Assembly: GCA_017524445.1 (NCBI GenBank)
Contig: JAFXVP010000008.1
Coordinates: 23,654-87,653, forward strand
DNA from: Clostridia bacterium
GTDB lineage: Bacteria; Bacillota; Clostridia; Christensenellales; CAG-138
Direction: 5' to 3'
Length of the DNA: 64,000 bases
Of this stretch, positions 8,873-16,296 are shown piece after piece. Position 1 is the stretch's first letter; every line of letters begins with the position of its first letter. The position numbers were made by a program, and so were the translations under genes. The notes under the pieces were generated by a model. The model was not told the DNA's origin. It made no database searches and saw nothing but the letters and a program-made list of their open reading frames with translations.

Positions 8873-10080
8873 ATGGATTCCTTTCCGGTGATCTCCGCCT
8901 GCACGGACCCGTCCGCAAACCGAATGGATACCGTGTCCCCTGTCCCGATCTGTCGCGTTGTCGTGACGATCGTTCCTTCTTTTCCCGTTATAAGCGCAAA
9001 GCCGCGTTCCAGCGTACGCTGCGGATCATAGGCATAGAGCCGTTCTTTTTCGCGTTCCAGACGATTCCTGTATTGCCCCAGCGCATGATCGCACTGCTGT
9101 GCGATCGCCGCGTGCGCCTCGTCCGTCGCCTGTCGCTTCTGTTCCAGAACGCGATCCATGCGCATTCGCACCGCATCGCCCCACAAAAGCTTCATTCGAT
9201 CCCGCTTTGCACGGACGCCGTTCTGCTGTGCGTTTCTTAAGCGTCCGCCGAGCGCGGTAAGCGCGAAATAAAGCGCATCCCTCTCCGGAACGGCAAGCTC
9301 TGCTGCCGCCGACGGCGTCGGCGCGCGAAGGTCCGCTACGTAATCGCTGATCGAAAAATCCGTTTCATGTCCGACCGCCGAGATGACCGGAATCGAACAG
9401 GCGTGGATCGCTTCTGCGACCGGCGGCTCGTTGAACGGCCAAAGGTCCTCCATACTGCCCCCGCCGCGTCCGACGATCAGCACGTCGCAGCGTTGTTCGG
9501 CGTCCGCAAGGCTGATCGCTTCCGCGATCTCCTGTGCCGCGCCGGTTCCCTGCACCGAAGCCGGATACAGAATGACCGGCATCGACGGGAATCTGCGGCC
9601 GATCACGGTTTCCACGTCGTGCCTTGCCGCGCCGCCTGCGCTTGTGACAAGCCCGACCGCTTTCGGCAGAAACGGGATCGGCTTCTTTGCCGATTCATCG
9701 AACCAGCCGAGTACTTTGAGCTGTTCCTTGTATGCCGCAAATGCCGCATAGAGCGAGCCGTCGCCCTTTGCGACAAGGCCCGTCGCCATCAGCTGAAAGC
9801 GTCCGTCCTTCTGATAGAGCGTGGCGCGTCCCGCAAGGCGCACGTGCTGTCCGTCCTTCGGAATGAACCGAAGACCCTGTACATTCTGCCGGAACATCAC
9901 ACAGTTGACTGAGGCAAGCTCGTCCTTCAGCGTAAAATACAGATGTCCCGACGGATGACGCTTCACCCCCTGCAGCTCGCCTTCCACGGCAAGCTCCTTG
10001 AGGTTCGGATCAAAGCCGAGCATCAGATCCACGTATTCGGTTAACTCATGCACCGTAAAAACAGGCTTTATCGGTTCCAT
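8869..10080 (-). CDS. xseA: Exodeoxyribonuclease VII large subunit
   Basis: XseA is the catalytic subunit of exonuclease VII, which trims single-stranded DNA. The N-terminal OB fold (about 1-100) begins PVFTVHELTEYVDLML and includes VEGELQGVKRHPSGHLYFTL; the nuclease core has VGLVTSAGGAARHDVE, IVGRGGGSMEDLWPFN and SAVGHETDFSISDYVADLRA. I start at ATG 10080 (403 residues, GGAGCG upstream); an upstream in-frame extension lies inside the preceding gene and lacks family resemblance. The start overlaps the tsaD-like gene by 13 bases. Confidence 0.95.
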   Translation of the reverse strand: MEPIKPVFTVHELTEYVDLMLGFDPNLKELAVEGELQGVKRHPSGHLYFTLKDELASVNCVMFRQNVQGLRFIPKDGQHVRLAGRATLYQKDGRFQLMATGLVAKGDGSLYAAFAAYKEQLKVLGWFDESAKKPIPFLPKAVGLVTSAGGAARHDVETVIGRRFPSMPVILYPASVQGTGAAQEIAEAISLADAEQRCDVLIVGRGGGSMEDLWPFNEPPVAEAIHACSIPVISAVGHETDFSISDYVADLRAPTPSAAAELAVPERDALYFALTALGGRLRNAQQNGVRAKRDRMKLLWGDAVRMRMDRVLEQKRQATDEAHAAIAQQCDHALGQYRNRLEREKERLYAYDPQRTLERGFALITGKEGTIVTTTRQIGTGDTVSIRFADGSVQAEITGKESI

Positions 10081-11021
10081 GCCGCGCTCCGATCCGCTCC
10101 GATCAACGCAACGCCGACCGCGTTGTCGGAGGACAATTCCGGTTTTCCGAAATACAGTTTTCCGGAGAACCGTTTTTTCAGCATCATGCGAAGCAGCCCG
10201 GATGACGCGACGCCGCCGCATACCAGAACCGGCAGATCGCCGTATATCTTCTTTGCGTTTTCAAACAGCTTCACGAGCGTTCGCGCAAGGCAGTCATAAA
10301 CGCCGTACGCGAGCTCCGCGTCCGGAACGGTATGCAGAAGCCGCTGCGCCGCGGATTCCGCGCCGGAGAAGGAACACTCCTTCCCCTTCACCGCGCTTGC
10401 AAGCTTGACGTCCTTCTGCTCCGCTTGTATTGCAAGCGCTTCGAGATGCTTTCCCGCAGGGAACGGCAATCCCAGCGCAACGCCGACGCGATCGACAAAC
10501 TGCCCGGCGTGCAGATCGTTCGAGCACCCGATCGTTTCGATCCGGTACGGCGCATCGCAATGCGGCTCGATGAGCAGCAGATCGGTCGTTCCGCCGCTGA
10601 TATGCACGGCAAGGAACCGCTCACGATCCAGCAATTCCTCGTTTCCGTATAAAGCAGCGCGGATATGTCCGCTTTGATGATCTGCTCGGATCAGCGGTAC
10701 ATCAAGCGCTGCCGCGATCGTCTCTGCCTGCCCGAGCCCCGCTAAAAACACCGGCATATAGCTGTCCGGTTTTGCAGTCGGCGCGGCGCTTACGGAGATA
10801 CAGCAAACGCGATCCCTGTCGATCGACGAAAAGAGTTCGACAAGTATCGGCGGCAGCTGTCGCACATGCTGAAACAGTCCCTCGGATTGTCTGAGCCCGC
10901 GATCTCCAAAAGCTACGGAAAGCATCGTCCCTTTTGAAAAGACGATGCTCCTTCCATCCGTACATGCGACCGAGGTGGTATAACAGCTCGTGTCGATCCC
11001 GATGCTCAGCGATCCCTGCAT
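10068..11021 (-). CDS. TsaD/Kae1-like ASKHA-fold protein (second-copy type)
   Basis: This is a 317-residue relative of TsaD, the tRNA t6A threonylcarbamoyl transferase. It keeps the HxxxH metal pair (DHQSGHIRA), the nucleotide-binding HISGGTTDLLLIE, VCGGVASSGLLR and the SSDNAVGVALIG aspartate, but diverges elsewhere and is shorter than genuine TsaD (about 340). A paralogue of this kind between nusB and xseA is known in Clostridia; its function is not established. Two starts are possible: TTG 11027, overlapping the nusB stop, or ATG 11021, used here. Whether a second canonical tsaD exists elsewhere in the genome cannot be seen. Confidence 0.8.
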   Translation of the reverse strand: MQGSLSIGIDTSCYTTSVACTDGRSIVFSKGTMLSVAFGDRGLRQSEGLFQHVRQLPPILVELFSSIDRDRVCCISVSAAPTAKPDSYMPVFLAGLGQAETIAAALDVPLIRADHQSGHIRAALYGNEELLDRERFLAVHISGGTTDLLLIEPHCDAPYRIETIGCSNDLHAGQFVDRVGVALGLPFPAGKHLEALAIQAEQKDVKLASAVKGKECSFSGAESAAQRLLHTVPDAELAYGVYDCLARTLVKLFENAKKIYGDLPVLVCGGVASSGLLRMMLKKRFSGKLYFGKPELSSDNAVGVALIGADRSAAWNR

Positions 11022-11023
11022 GC

Positions 11024-11422
11024 TCAATGTGCCTTGATCACGGCGCCGAGAACGCCGTTGACGAATCCCGCGGATTTCTCGCCGCCGAATTCCTTTGCAA
11101 GCTCGACCGCCTCGTTGACGGTCGCGCCGACCGGAATGGATCGTTCATACAGGATCTCATAGACGGCGATCCGAAGGATCGAAAGGTCGACTTTTGCGAT
11201 CCGACCGATCGACCAATCCGTCGCGTGTGTTTCGATCTCCGCGTCGATCTCCTCCGTATGCGCGCGGACGCCTTCATACAGGCGATCCGAAAACAGCGCG
11301 TCCTCCTCCGAAAGCGCGGTGCTATCGGATTGTTCCAACGCGTCCTCGATCGAATCGACGCCGCCGACTGTTTCGGCATAGAGACGCTTCATGGCGATCT
11401 CTCTTGATAACGTATGGTTCAT
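11024..11422 (-). CDS. nusB: Transcription antitermination factor NusB
   Basis: NusB binds boxA RNA with S10 and supports rRNA antitermination. The 132-residue helical protein has the family N-terminus (SREIAMKRLYAETVGG) and the C-terminal signature VDLSILRIAVYEILY, then GATVNEAVELAKEFGGEKSAGFVNGVLG. It overlaps the upstream DUF2273 gene by four bases. Confidence 0.95.
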   Translation of the reverse strand: MNHTLSREIAMKRLYAETVGGVDSIEDALEQSDSTALSEEDALFSDRLYEGVRAHTEEIDAEIETHATDWSIGRIAKVDLSILRIAVYEILYERSIPVGATVNEAVELAKEFGGEKSAGFVNGVLGAVIKAH

Positions 11423-11631
11423 ACGCGTTTTCCTCTGAACAGATTGCGGAAGAAGTCCTTGACCGCATCAAATCCGCCTTTATCGATCATTCGTCCGAAA
11501 AAGATCGCGACGGCGATCAGAATGCCGACGAGCAGCGTCCACCAGCCGATCAGGTAGATCAACAAAACGATGATAAGGGCAATAATACTGAGGATCACTG
11601 CCCATTTGTGTTCCTGAATAAACTCTTTCAT
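11419..11631 (-). CDS. DUF2273-family small membrane protein
   Basis: A 70-residue protein starting MKEFIQEHKWAVILSIIAL, with two closely spaced hydrophobic segments (about 11-45) and a basic C-terminus. DUF2273 proteins are usually found beside Asp23/AmaP genes, as here. The start at ATG 11631 is supported by GGAGG about 11 bases upstream; the longer in-frame extension overlaps amaP. Role unknown, probably part of the Asp23 envelope module. Confidence 0.8.
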   Translation of the reverse strand: MKEFIQEHKWAVILSIIALIIVLLIYLIGWWTLLVGILIAVAIFFGRMIDKGGFDAVKDFFRNLFRGKRV

Positions 11632-11659
11632 ACTTTGATCCAACCTCCGTCCTGTTCGA

Positions 11660-12205
11660 TCAATTTCTTTTCGGCGGAAGCTCCGCCTGGTCGACCGTAA
11701 CGTCAATGCTTCCGATCGACACGCCGCAGAGCGCGACGATCGCCGCATGGATCTCGTCCTGCAGCGAATGCGTCAGTTTCAACAGCGACACCGTCGGAGA
11801 CGTCACGGCGCGAACCTCGATCCGGACGCTGCTGCCGATCGCGTAGACTCTTGTTTTGGAACTTTTGACGTCTGTTCTGTTTTTCAGCGTGCGATCGACG
11901 ATCTGCGAAAGTGCCGCAAACGACACCGCCGTTTCGCCGAGCGCATTCTTTTCCAGCAACGCGGTTGTCCTGCGATTCAAACGATTCCAGATCATTCCGT
12001 ACAATACAATTACGCCGATCGCTATGCAGACGAGCGCGAAAAGGATCAAGAACAGTACTGCCGGCATTCGACGCGATCCCGCGATCATGGTCTGCAATCC
12101 TTCCGTCGTGATCGGCCACCCGATCGCCGCGAGAAGCAGAATGACGCCGGACACAACAGCTGCGAACGCCAAAATTCCGGAAAGGATCCCGACCGTTCGT
12201 TTCAT
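11660..12205 (-). CDS. amaP: AmaP, membrane anchor of Asp23
   Basis: AmaP anchors the alkaline-shock protein Asp23 to the membrane. The 181-residue protein has two N-terminal transmembrane helices (about 5-28 and 48-72) followed by a cytosolic domain with a short Asp23-like fold (SVRIEVRAVTSPTVSLLKL, VSIGSIDVTVDQAEL). It follows asp23 directly, separated by a hairpin-containing 63-base gap. Confidence 0.88.
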   Translation of the reverse strand: MKRTVGILSGILAFAAVVSGVILLLAAIGWPITTEGLQTMIAGSRRMPAVLFLILFALVCIAIGVIVLYGMIWNRLNRRTTALLEKNALGETAVSFAALSQIVDRTLKNRTDVKSSKTRVYAIGSSVRIEVRAVTSPTVSLLKLTHSLQDEIHAAIVALCGVSIGSIDVTVDQAELPPKRN

Positions 12206-12242
12206 GCAATGCTCCCTTTCATCATGCTTGTCCGCAAAGCTT

Positions 12243-12262
12243 TGCCGAAGATTTCTTCGGCA
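12243..12262 (-). other. Stable hairpin between asp23 and amaP
   Basis: A perfect 9-bp stem TGCCGAAGA/TCTTCGGCA has a 2-base loop and no U-run after it on the minus strand. It is therefore unlikely to be a full terminator; it may stabilise the 3' end of an abundant asp23 message or attenuate readthrough. Confidence 0.5.
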
Positions 12263-12268
12263 GATCGA

Positions 12269-12682
12269 TCATTTGACGCGGGCTTCGGGCTTCGGCTGTT
12301 CGACAGGCGCTTCCTTCGCGAACACGATGGAATTGACCGCGATATTGACCTGAACGACTTTGAGACCCGTCATCGTCTCGATCGCATTCTTGACTGCGTT
12401 CTGTACGTTGCGGCAGACCTCCTGAATGCGGAAGCCGTAGCGGACAACAATGCTCATATCGACCGCGCATTCGACTGCGCCGACCTCGACCTTGATGCCC
12501 TTCGTGTAGTTCTTTTTGCCGAGCTTTTCGCCGATTCCTTCGAACGCGGTGCCGCTCATACCGTAAACGCCTTCAACTTCGGCGGCGGCAAGCGTTGCGA
12601 TCGTCGCGACGACGTCTTCAGCAAATACGATTTTGCCGTCGTTCTCTTCGGATTCGATGGTAATATCCTTATATTCGCTCAT
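12269..12682 (-). CDS. Asp23/Gls24 family envelope stress protein
   Basis: A 137-residue Asp23/Gls24 (DUF322) protein. The signature region is VVATIATLAAAEVEGVYGM, followed by GIKVEVGAVECAVDMSIVV and the C-terminal VQNAVKNAIETMTGLKVVQV, then NIAVNSIVF. It is the first gene of the long minus-strand unit that runs to recN, with ribosome binding site TTGGAGGAA. Members associate with the membrane through AmaP and respond to cell-wall stress. Confidence 0.93.
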   Translation of the reverse strand: MSEYKDITIESEENDGKIVFAEDVVATIATLAAAEVEGVYGMSGTAFEGIGEKLGKKNYTKGIKVEVGAVECAVDMSIVVRYGFRIQEVCRNVQNAVKNAIETMTGLKVVQVNIAVNSIVFAKEAPVEQPKPEARVK

Positions 12683-12721
12683 TTCGGTTCCTCCAATTCA
12701 CAAATTGCTATATACGCAGGT

Positions 12722-12750
12722 AGTATACCATCTTTCTTCCAAAAAGTAAA
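12722..12750 (-). promoter_or_regulatory. Sigma-A promoter of the asp23-recN unit
   Basis: TTTACT, 17 bases, TATACT on the minus strand, about 40 bases before the asp23 start codon. Confidence 0.75.
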
Positions 12751-12771
12751 CCCATCAAAGCGAATTCCCCA

Positions 12772-13308
12772 TCAAAGCGCCGTGCTGATCTTGACGTTCT
12801 CCGCGCTCTTGCCTGTCTCACGCAGGACGATATCCAGAATCTGCGCGACCTGCTCGTCATTCAGCGTTTCCGCACCGACCACGACGCTGATATTGCCCTT
12901 GTGGATCGAGACGATCACGTCTGAAAAGCCCTTTGCGCGGACAAGGTTCTCGACCGTCAGCTCCGTTTCCATGGCGTTGACCAATTCCATCTTCTGCTTT
13001 TGCGCGTCGGAAAGCGTTTCCGTATCCGCTCCCTGCGCAACGATCGCGTCCAGATACGCCAATTCCTGGGTGCGGACGGAATCGCGCTCGTCGCGATATG
13101 CGGCGAAAAAATTCGTCTGCGTACCGCTTTGCGCAGAAACCTGTGTGACCTCCGGCGCGTTCTGCGTGCCGGTCTTTTCCGTCATCGTCTTATTCTTGTT
13201 GACAAGGACGTTCGTCACGATCGCGGCGGCAAGGAGCAGGCAAAGCCCCGCTGCCGTCAGTACGCGTTTGTTCAGCCATTTCCCGTAACGTTGCATGAGT
13301 TGTTTCAT
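12772..13308 (-). CDS. spoIIIAH: Stage III sporulation protein AH
   Basis: SpoIIIAH is made in the mother cell, spans the outer forespore membrane and binds SpoIIQ to form the feeding-tube channel. The 178 residues have a basic N-terminus, one transmembrane helix (about 16-36), a linker and the C-terminal ring-building domain (AKGFSDVIVSIHKGNISVVV, LNDEQVAQILDIVLRETG). It ends the spoIIIA operon. Its stop codon lies in a 12-base direct repeat. Confidence 0.94.
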   Translation of the reverse strand: MKQLMQRYGKWLNKRVLTAAGLCLLLAAAIVTNVLVNKNKTMTEKTGTQNAPEVTQVSAQSGTQTNFFAAYRDERDSVRTQELAYLDAIVAQGADTETLSDAQKQKMELVNAMETELTVENLVRAKGFSDVIVSIHKGNISVVVGAETLNDEQVAQILDIVLRETGKSAENVKISTAL

Positions 13309-13335
13309 TGTTTTCCTCCTGAATTTGGTATTGGA

Positions 13336-13932
13336 TCAAGGTCCTTCATAGGACATTTCAAACACTTCGATGCGTTCGACCGGGATCCCCGCCGCCGCGT
13401 GTACCGCCGCTTCAAGCTTCTGCCGGACGGAAAAATCCGACGCGCCTTCCGCAACGACGATCACGCCGCGGATCACCGGCTCCTTTTCATACAGGACGAT
13501 CGGCGCATGTCCGTTTCCCGTCTCGACCGTCGCGGGCTCGGTGACCTCGCGCACCGAGCGCGAGGTCTCGCTTCCTCCCGTACCGTCCGCGTTCCTTACG
13601 TCCTCATCGGTCTGCCGTACGGTTGCGGTGACGATCTCCCCGTTCGTCTCGTACGTTACGAGCACATCCACCCTGCCCGCGCCGCGGATCTTTGACAGCA
13701 CATCTATGAGCCGCAGTTCCAACGCGTCCCGTTCCCCGGTCTTTCCCGTGTCCGTTTCCGTTTTGACGGCCGGATCCTGCTGTTTCCGGTCGCAGCTCAT
13801 CCCGCTGCCGATCAGATAGAAAAGGACGGCGATAAGCCCGACAGCTGCATAGAGAAGATAGGTCAATGCGGGATTCTTTTTCACTTGCGCCTTCCACCAT
13901 GAAGCCGCCGTCCCGCCGTCCTTCTTGTGCAT
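13336..13932 (-). CDS. spoIIIAG: Stage III sporulation protein AG
   Basis: SpoIIIAG forms a large ring in the SpoIIIA-SpoIIQ channel. The 198-residue protein has one transmembrane helix (about residues 22-44, TYLLYAAVGLIAVLFYLIG), then the extracellular ring-building domain (LRLIDVLSKIRGAGRVDVLV, IRGVIVVAEGASDFSVRQKL, then HAAAGIPVERIEVFEM). The start at ATG 13932 follows GGGAGGA by six bases; a longer frame reaches into spoIIIAF. Confidence 0.93.
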   Translation of the reverse strand: MHKKDGGTAASWWKAQVKKNPALTYLLYAAVGLIAVLFYLIGSGMSCDRKQQDPAVKTETDTGKTGERDALELRLIDVLSKIRGAGRVDVLVTYETNGEIVTATVRQTDEDVRNADGTGGSETSRSVREVTEPATVETGNGHAPIVLYEKEPVIRGVIVVAEGASDFSVRQKLEAAVHAAAGIPVERIEVFEMSYEGP

Positions 13933-13945
13933 TATAGTCCTCCCT

Positions 13946-14113
13946 TTACCGCAATATGCCTGCGATCTGTTCCGCAAGCAATCGGAGAAACAGCAGTCCG
14001 ATCGCCGCTTTCGACGACCTTCCGACGCCGGACCGCGGCAAAGCCTGCTCGAGCAGTGTCAGCACAAGCCCGTACGCGGAAAGCGTCAGCACCGCGCGAA
14101 CGATCCGTTCCAT
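13946..14113 (-). CDS. spoIIIAF: SpoIIIAF, truncated to its membrane segment (55 aa)
   Basis: The gene sits exactly where spoIIIAF belongs, between AE and AG, with ATG one base after the AE stop and ribosome binding site GGGAGGG. It encodes only MERIVRAVLTLSAYGLVLTL and 35 more residues: two hydrophobic helices separated by a basic turn (LPRSGVGRSSK), ending at TAA 13946. Bacillus SpoIIIAF is about 200 residues with two N-terminal helices and a soluble ring-building domain. Here the soluble domain is missing, and the AG start follows within 13 bases, so no remnant is left. Confidence 0.8.
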   Translation of the reverse strand: MERIVRAVLTLSAYGLVLTLLEQALPRSGVGRSSKAAIGLLFLRLLAEQIAGILR

Positions 14114-14114
14114 A

Positions 14115-15218
14115 TCACCCTCCCGTTCCGAGCATCGGCGCCAGCATCATCAAAGCCATTGCGGTCACGGCCAGTTCGGACAGCATCAGAACGTGCAGCG
14201 TGTCTCCCATACCCCGCAAAAGCTCCGCATACGGTTTGCCTGCAAGCGGTTCGGACAACAGCGCCGCGGCGCGGAGACTGCTTCTGGTCAGAAAGACCGA
14301 AATCACCGGTTCCCATATGACAGACAACAGCGCCATACATCCCGTCAGTCCTAGCGCGTTCTTTACAAAGCGCAGGCATTGATATGCCGAATCGACCGAT
14401 TCCGAAAGCAGCGAACCGATCGCCGGGATGCTCCCCGCGGCAAGCCTCGTCGTTTTCAGCAGCAGACCGTCCGCGTTTTTGGCGACAGCAGAGCGTACCG
14501 CGGTAATCAGCAGATATACGGAGCACGTCATTCCGAGAGCCCACTTTGCCGCGCGCTGCAGGAGTCTTCCGACGGAAGTCAACCGACCGGTCCCGTTCGC
14601 ATCAAGCACGATCAGCACACCGCCGATGATCGCCGCCGGTGCGACGCACCCCTCAAGCACGCGCAGCACGACGTCGGACAGCAGCGCATAGGACGCCGGT
14701 ACGAGCGACGCAGAATTTGTAAACCCGCTGAACGTCAGATAACCGACGATCGCGGGCAGGAGAATCTCGCCCGTTCGTTCGACGGTCCTGACGGCGGCGA
14801 GCGTGTCGCGTATCTCCGTCAGCGAAAGCGCCAGAACGGCGACCGACACGCAGACCCGAAACGCCGCGCCTGCCGTGTCTCCGATCGCACGCGGATCCGT
14901 AACTCCGTCGATCGCCGCGCCGAATGCTGCGAGTCCAATGAGAAGCGCCGTTTTCGCAAGCATTGGTTTCAGCGACGGCGTCAGCTTCCGCAGGATCCCT
15001 GCCGTGTCAAAGGTGTCGGAAGTCTGCGTCCCGACAAGCTGCTTTAATATCTCGGACGGAAGGACGTCGCCCGCGTCGTTGTCCCGGAACCATGCGTCCC
15101 ACTCCGAAAGGTCGATCGTCCCGACAAGCGCGTCGACCGCGTCCTGCGTTTCGTCGCTCTCCGCAAACAGCAGCAGCGGCAGGACCAGTACAAGCAAAAC
15201 GATCGCCGTGCGTTTCAT
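14115..15218 (-). CDS. spoIIIAE: Stage III sporulation protein AE
   Basis: A polytopic membrane protein of the SpoIIIA channel with a signal-like N-terminus. The 367 residues begin MKRTAIVLLVLVLPLLLFA, then a soluble stretch (about 20-105) and about seven to eight hydrophobic segments to the C-terminus, including ASLVPASYALLSDVVLRVLE and GTGRLTSVGRLLQRAAKWAL. It overlaps AD by four bases. Confidence 0.95.
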   Translation of the reverse strand: MKRTAIVLLVLVLPLLLFAESDETQDAVDALVGTIDLSEWDAWFRDNDAGDVLPSEILKQLVGTQTSDTFDTAGILRKLTPSLKPMLAKTALLIGLAAFGAAIDGVTDPRAIGDTAGAAFRVCVSVAVLALSLTEIRDTLAAVRTVERTGEILLPAIVGYLTFSGFTNSASLVPASYALLSDVVLRVLEGCVAPAAIIGGVLIVLDANGTGRLTSVGRLLQRAAKWALGMTCSVYLLITAVRSAVAKNADGLLLKTTRLAAGSIPAIGSLLSESVDSAYQCLRFVKNALGLTGCMALLSVIWEPVISVFLTRSSLRAAALLSEPLAGKPYAELLRGMGDTLHVLMLSELAVTAMALMMLAPMLGTGG

Positions 15219-15607
15219 AACGCAGCGCTCCGGATCAGGGACGCGCCGGTTTCGAGCAGTGCGACCAGCGCGGGCAAAGCGCAGGTCAAAATCAGGATCC
15301 TGCCGCCTGTTTCAAGTGCGCCCGCAATTGCCGCCTGTCCAGCGTCCTTTGCAATATTCACGCCGAAATCCGTCAGGTATGCGATCCCGAGGATCTTCAC
15401 GACCGTTGTGAGCATATCGGCAGGTATGCTGTATTCGTTGCAGATGGCGGAAATCGCGTTTGACAGTCCTGTAAACCGCACGATCCCCTCGATCAGCAGC
15501 AGGGCTGCTGTCGCGCCGCCGATCAGGATCGCGTACTCATGCCGTACCGAACGCATCTGGATCGCCGTGACGGTACCGATCAGCGCAATTAACACAAGCC
15601 GCTCCAT
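15215..15607 (-). CDS. spoIIIAD: Stage III sporulation protein AD
   Basis: A 130-residue membrane protein with about four transmembrane helices. ADMLTTVVKILGIAYLTDFG and VNIAKDAGQAAIAGALETGG are the family signature. It follows AC by one base. Confidence 0.96.
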   Translation of the reverse strand: MERLVLIALIGTVTAIQMRSVRHEYAILIGGATAALLLIEGIVRFTGLSNAISAICNEYSIPADMLTTVVKILGIAYLTDFGVNIAKDAGQAAIAGALETGGRILILTCALPALVALLETGASLIRSAAL

Positions 15608-15608
15608 C

Positions 15609-15806
15609 TCAGTACAGTGAAAATGTTTGCCGCACGGTTTCCAGAAGCGACGCGATCATCGAGATCACGAGCATCGTTGCAAGAACCAGTCCTGCGATCG
15701 CCGCGACCGTCGCGAGCTCCTCCCTGCCATTCTGTTTGAGAAGCTGCACGATCACGGTGACCAGGATCCCGATCCCTGCGATCTTGAAAAGAAGATTGAC
15801 GTCCAT
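15609..15806 (-). CDS. spoIIIAC: Stage III sporulation protein AC
   Basis: A 65-residue, two-helix membrane protein (MDVNLLFKIAGIGILVTVIV, then QLLKQNGREELATVAAIAGL), nearly the exact length of the Bacillus protein and paralogous to the N-terminal half of AD. Confidence 0.96.
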   Translation of the reverse strand: MDVNLLFKIAGIGILVTVIVQLLKQNGREELATVAAIAGLVLATMLVISMIASLLETVRQTFSLY

Positions 15807-15813
15807 ATCTCTC

Positions 15814-16296
15814 CTACAACAACAGAATTGCCAGTCCCGCGCCGGTCAGCACACCGGAGATCTGCAGTATGCGCGCCTGTTTTGCCGCCGTTTCGGCTTC
15901 TTTCTCTGCACGTTCCAGCAGTTTGCCGAGCGTTTGCGTTCTTCGGATCAGATCGGTTCGCGACGCGGTCGACAGTCCGGTAAGAAACATGCGGATCTCC
16001 TCTTCGACTGTTTCGTTATCGCGATGCTCTTCAACCGCACTTTCCGCCGCGTCCACCTCTTGTTTTCCCGCATCAAGCATATCGAGATAGACCTTCAGGA
16101 TCTCGCCGAGCGCACCGTTCAGTTCACTCTGAAGCTCTTTCAGTGTGCCGCACCCCGAGCCGATCCGTTCGGAGAACAGTATCAGATCGCTCCGAAGTGA
16201 TCGGATCGCTTTGAGCCGTCCCGTCTTTTTTCTTCCGAGCCGAAACCCGATCATGCAGCACAAGCCGAACAAAAGCGCTACGCCTGCCGTCTTCAT
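15814..16296 (-). CDS. spoIIIAB: Stage III sporulation protein AB
   Basis: A 160-residue protein with an N-terminal and a C-terminal hydrophobic helix around a helical cytosolic domain that resembles GspF-type secretion proteins. It overlaps AA by four bases. The pair AA (ATPase) and AB is thought to drive channel assembly. Confidence 0.94.
   Translation of the reverse strand: MKTAGVALLFGLCCMIGFRLGRKKTGRLKAIRSLRSDLILFSERIGSGCGTLKELQSELNGALGEILKVYLDMLDAGKQEVDAAESAVEEHRDNETVEEEIRMFLTGLSTASRTDLIRRTQTLGKLLERAEKEAETAAKQARILQISGVLTGAGLAILLL

Noticed and set aside
12206..12268. Terminator splitting the asp23-amaP operon
   Set aside because: The hairpin there has no U-run on the minus strand.
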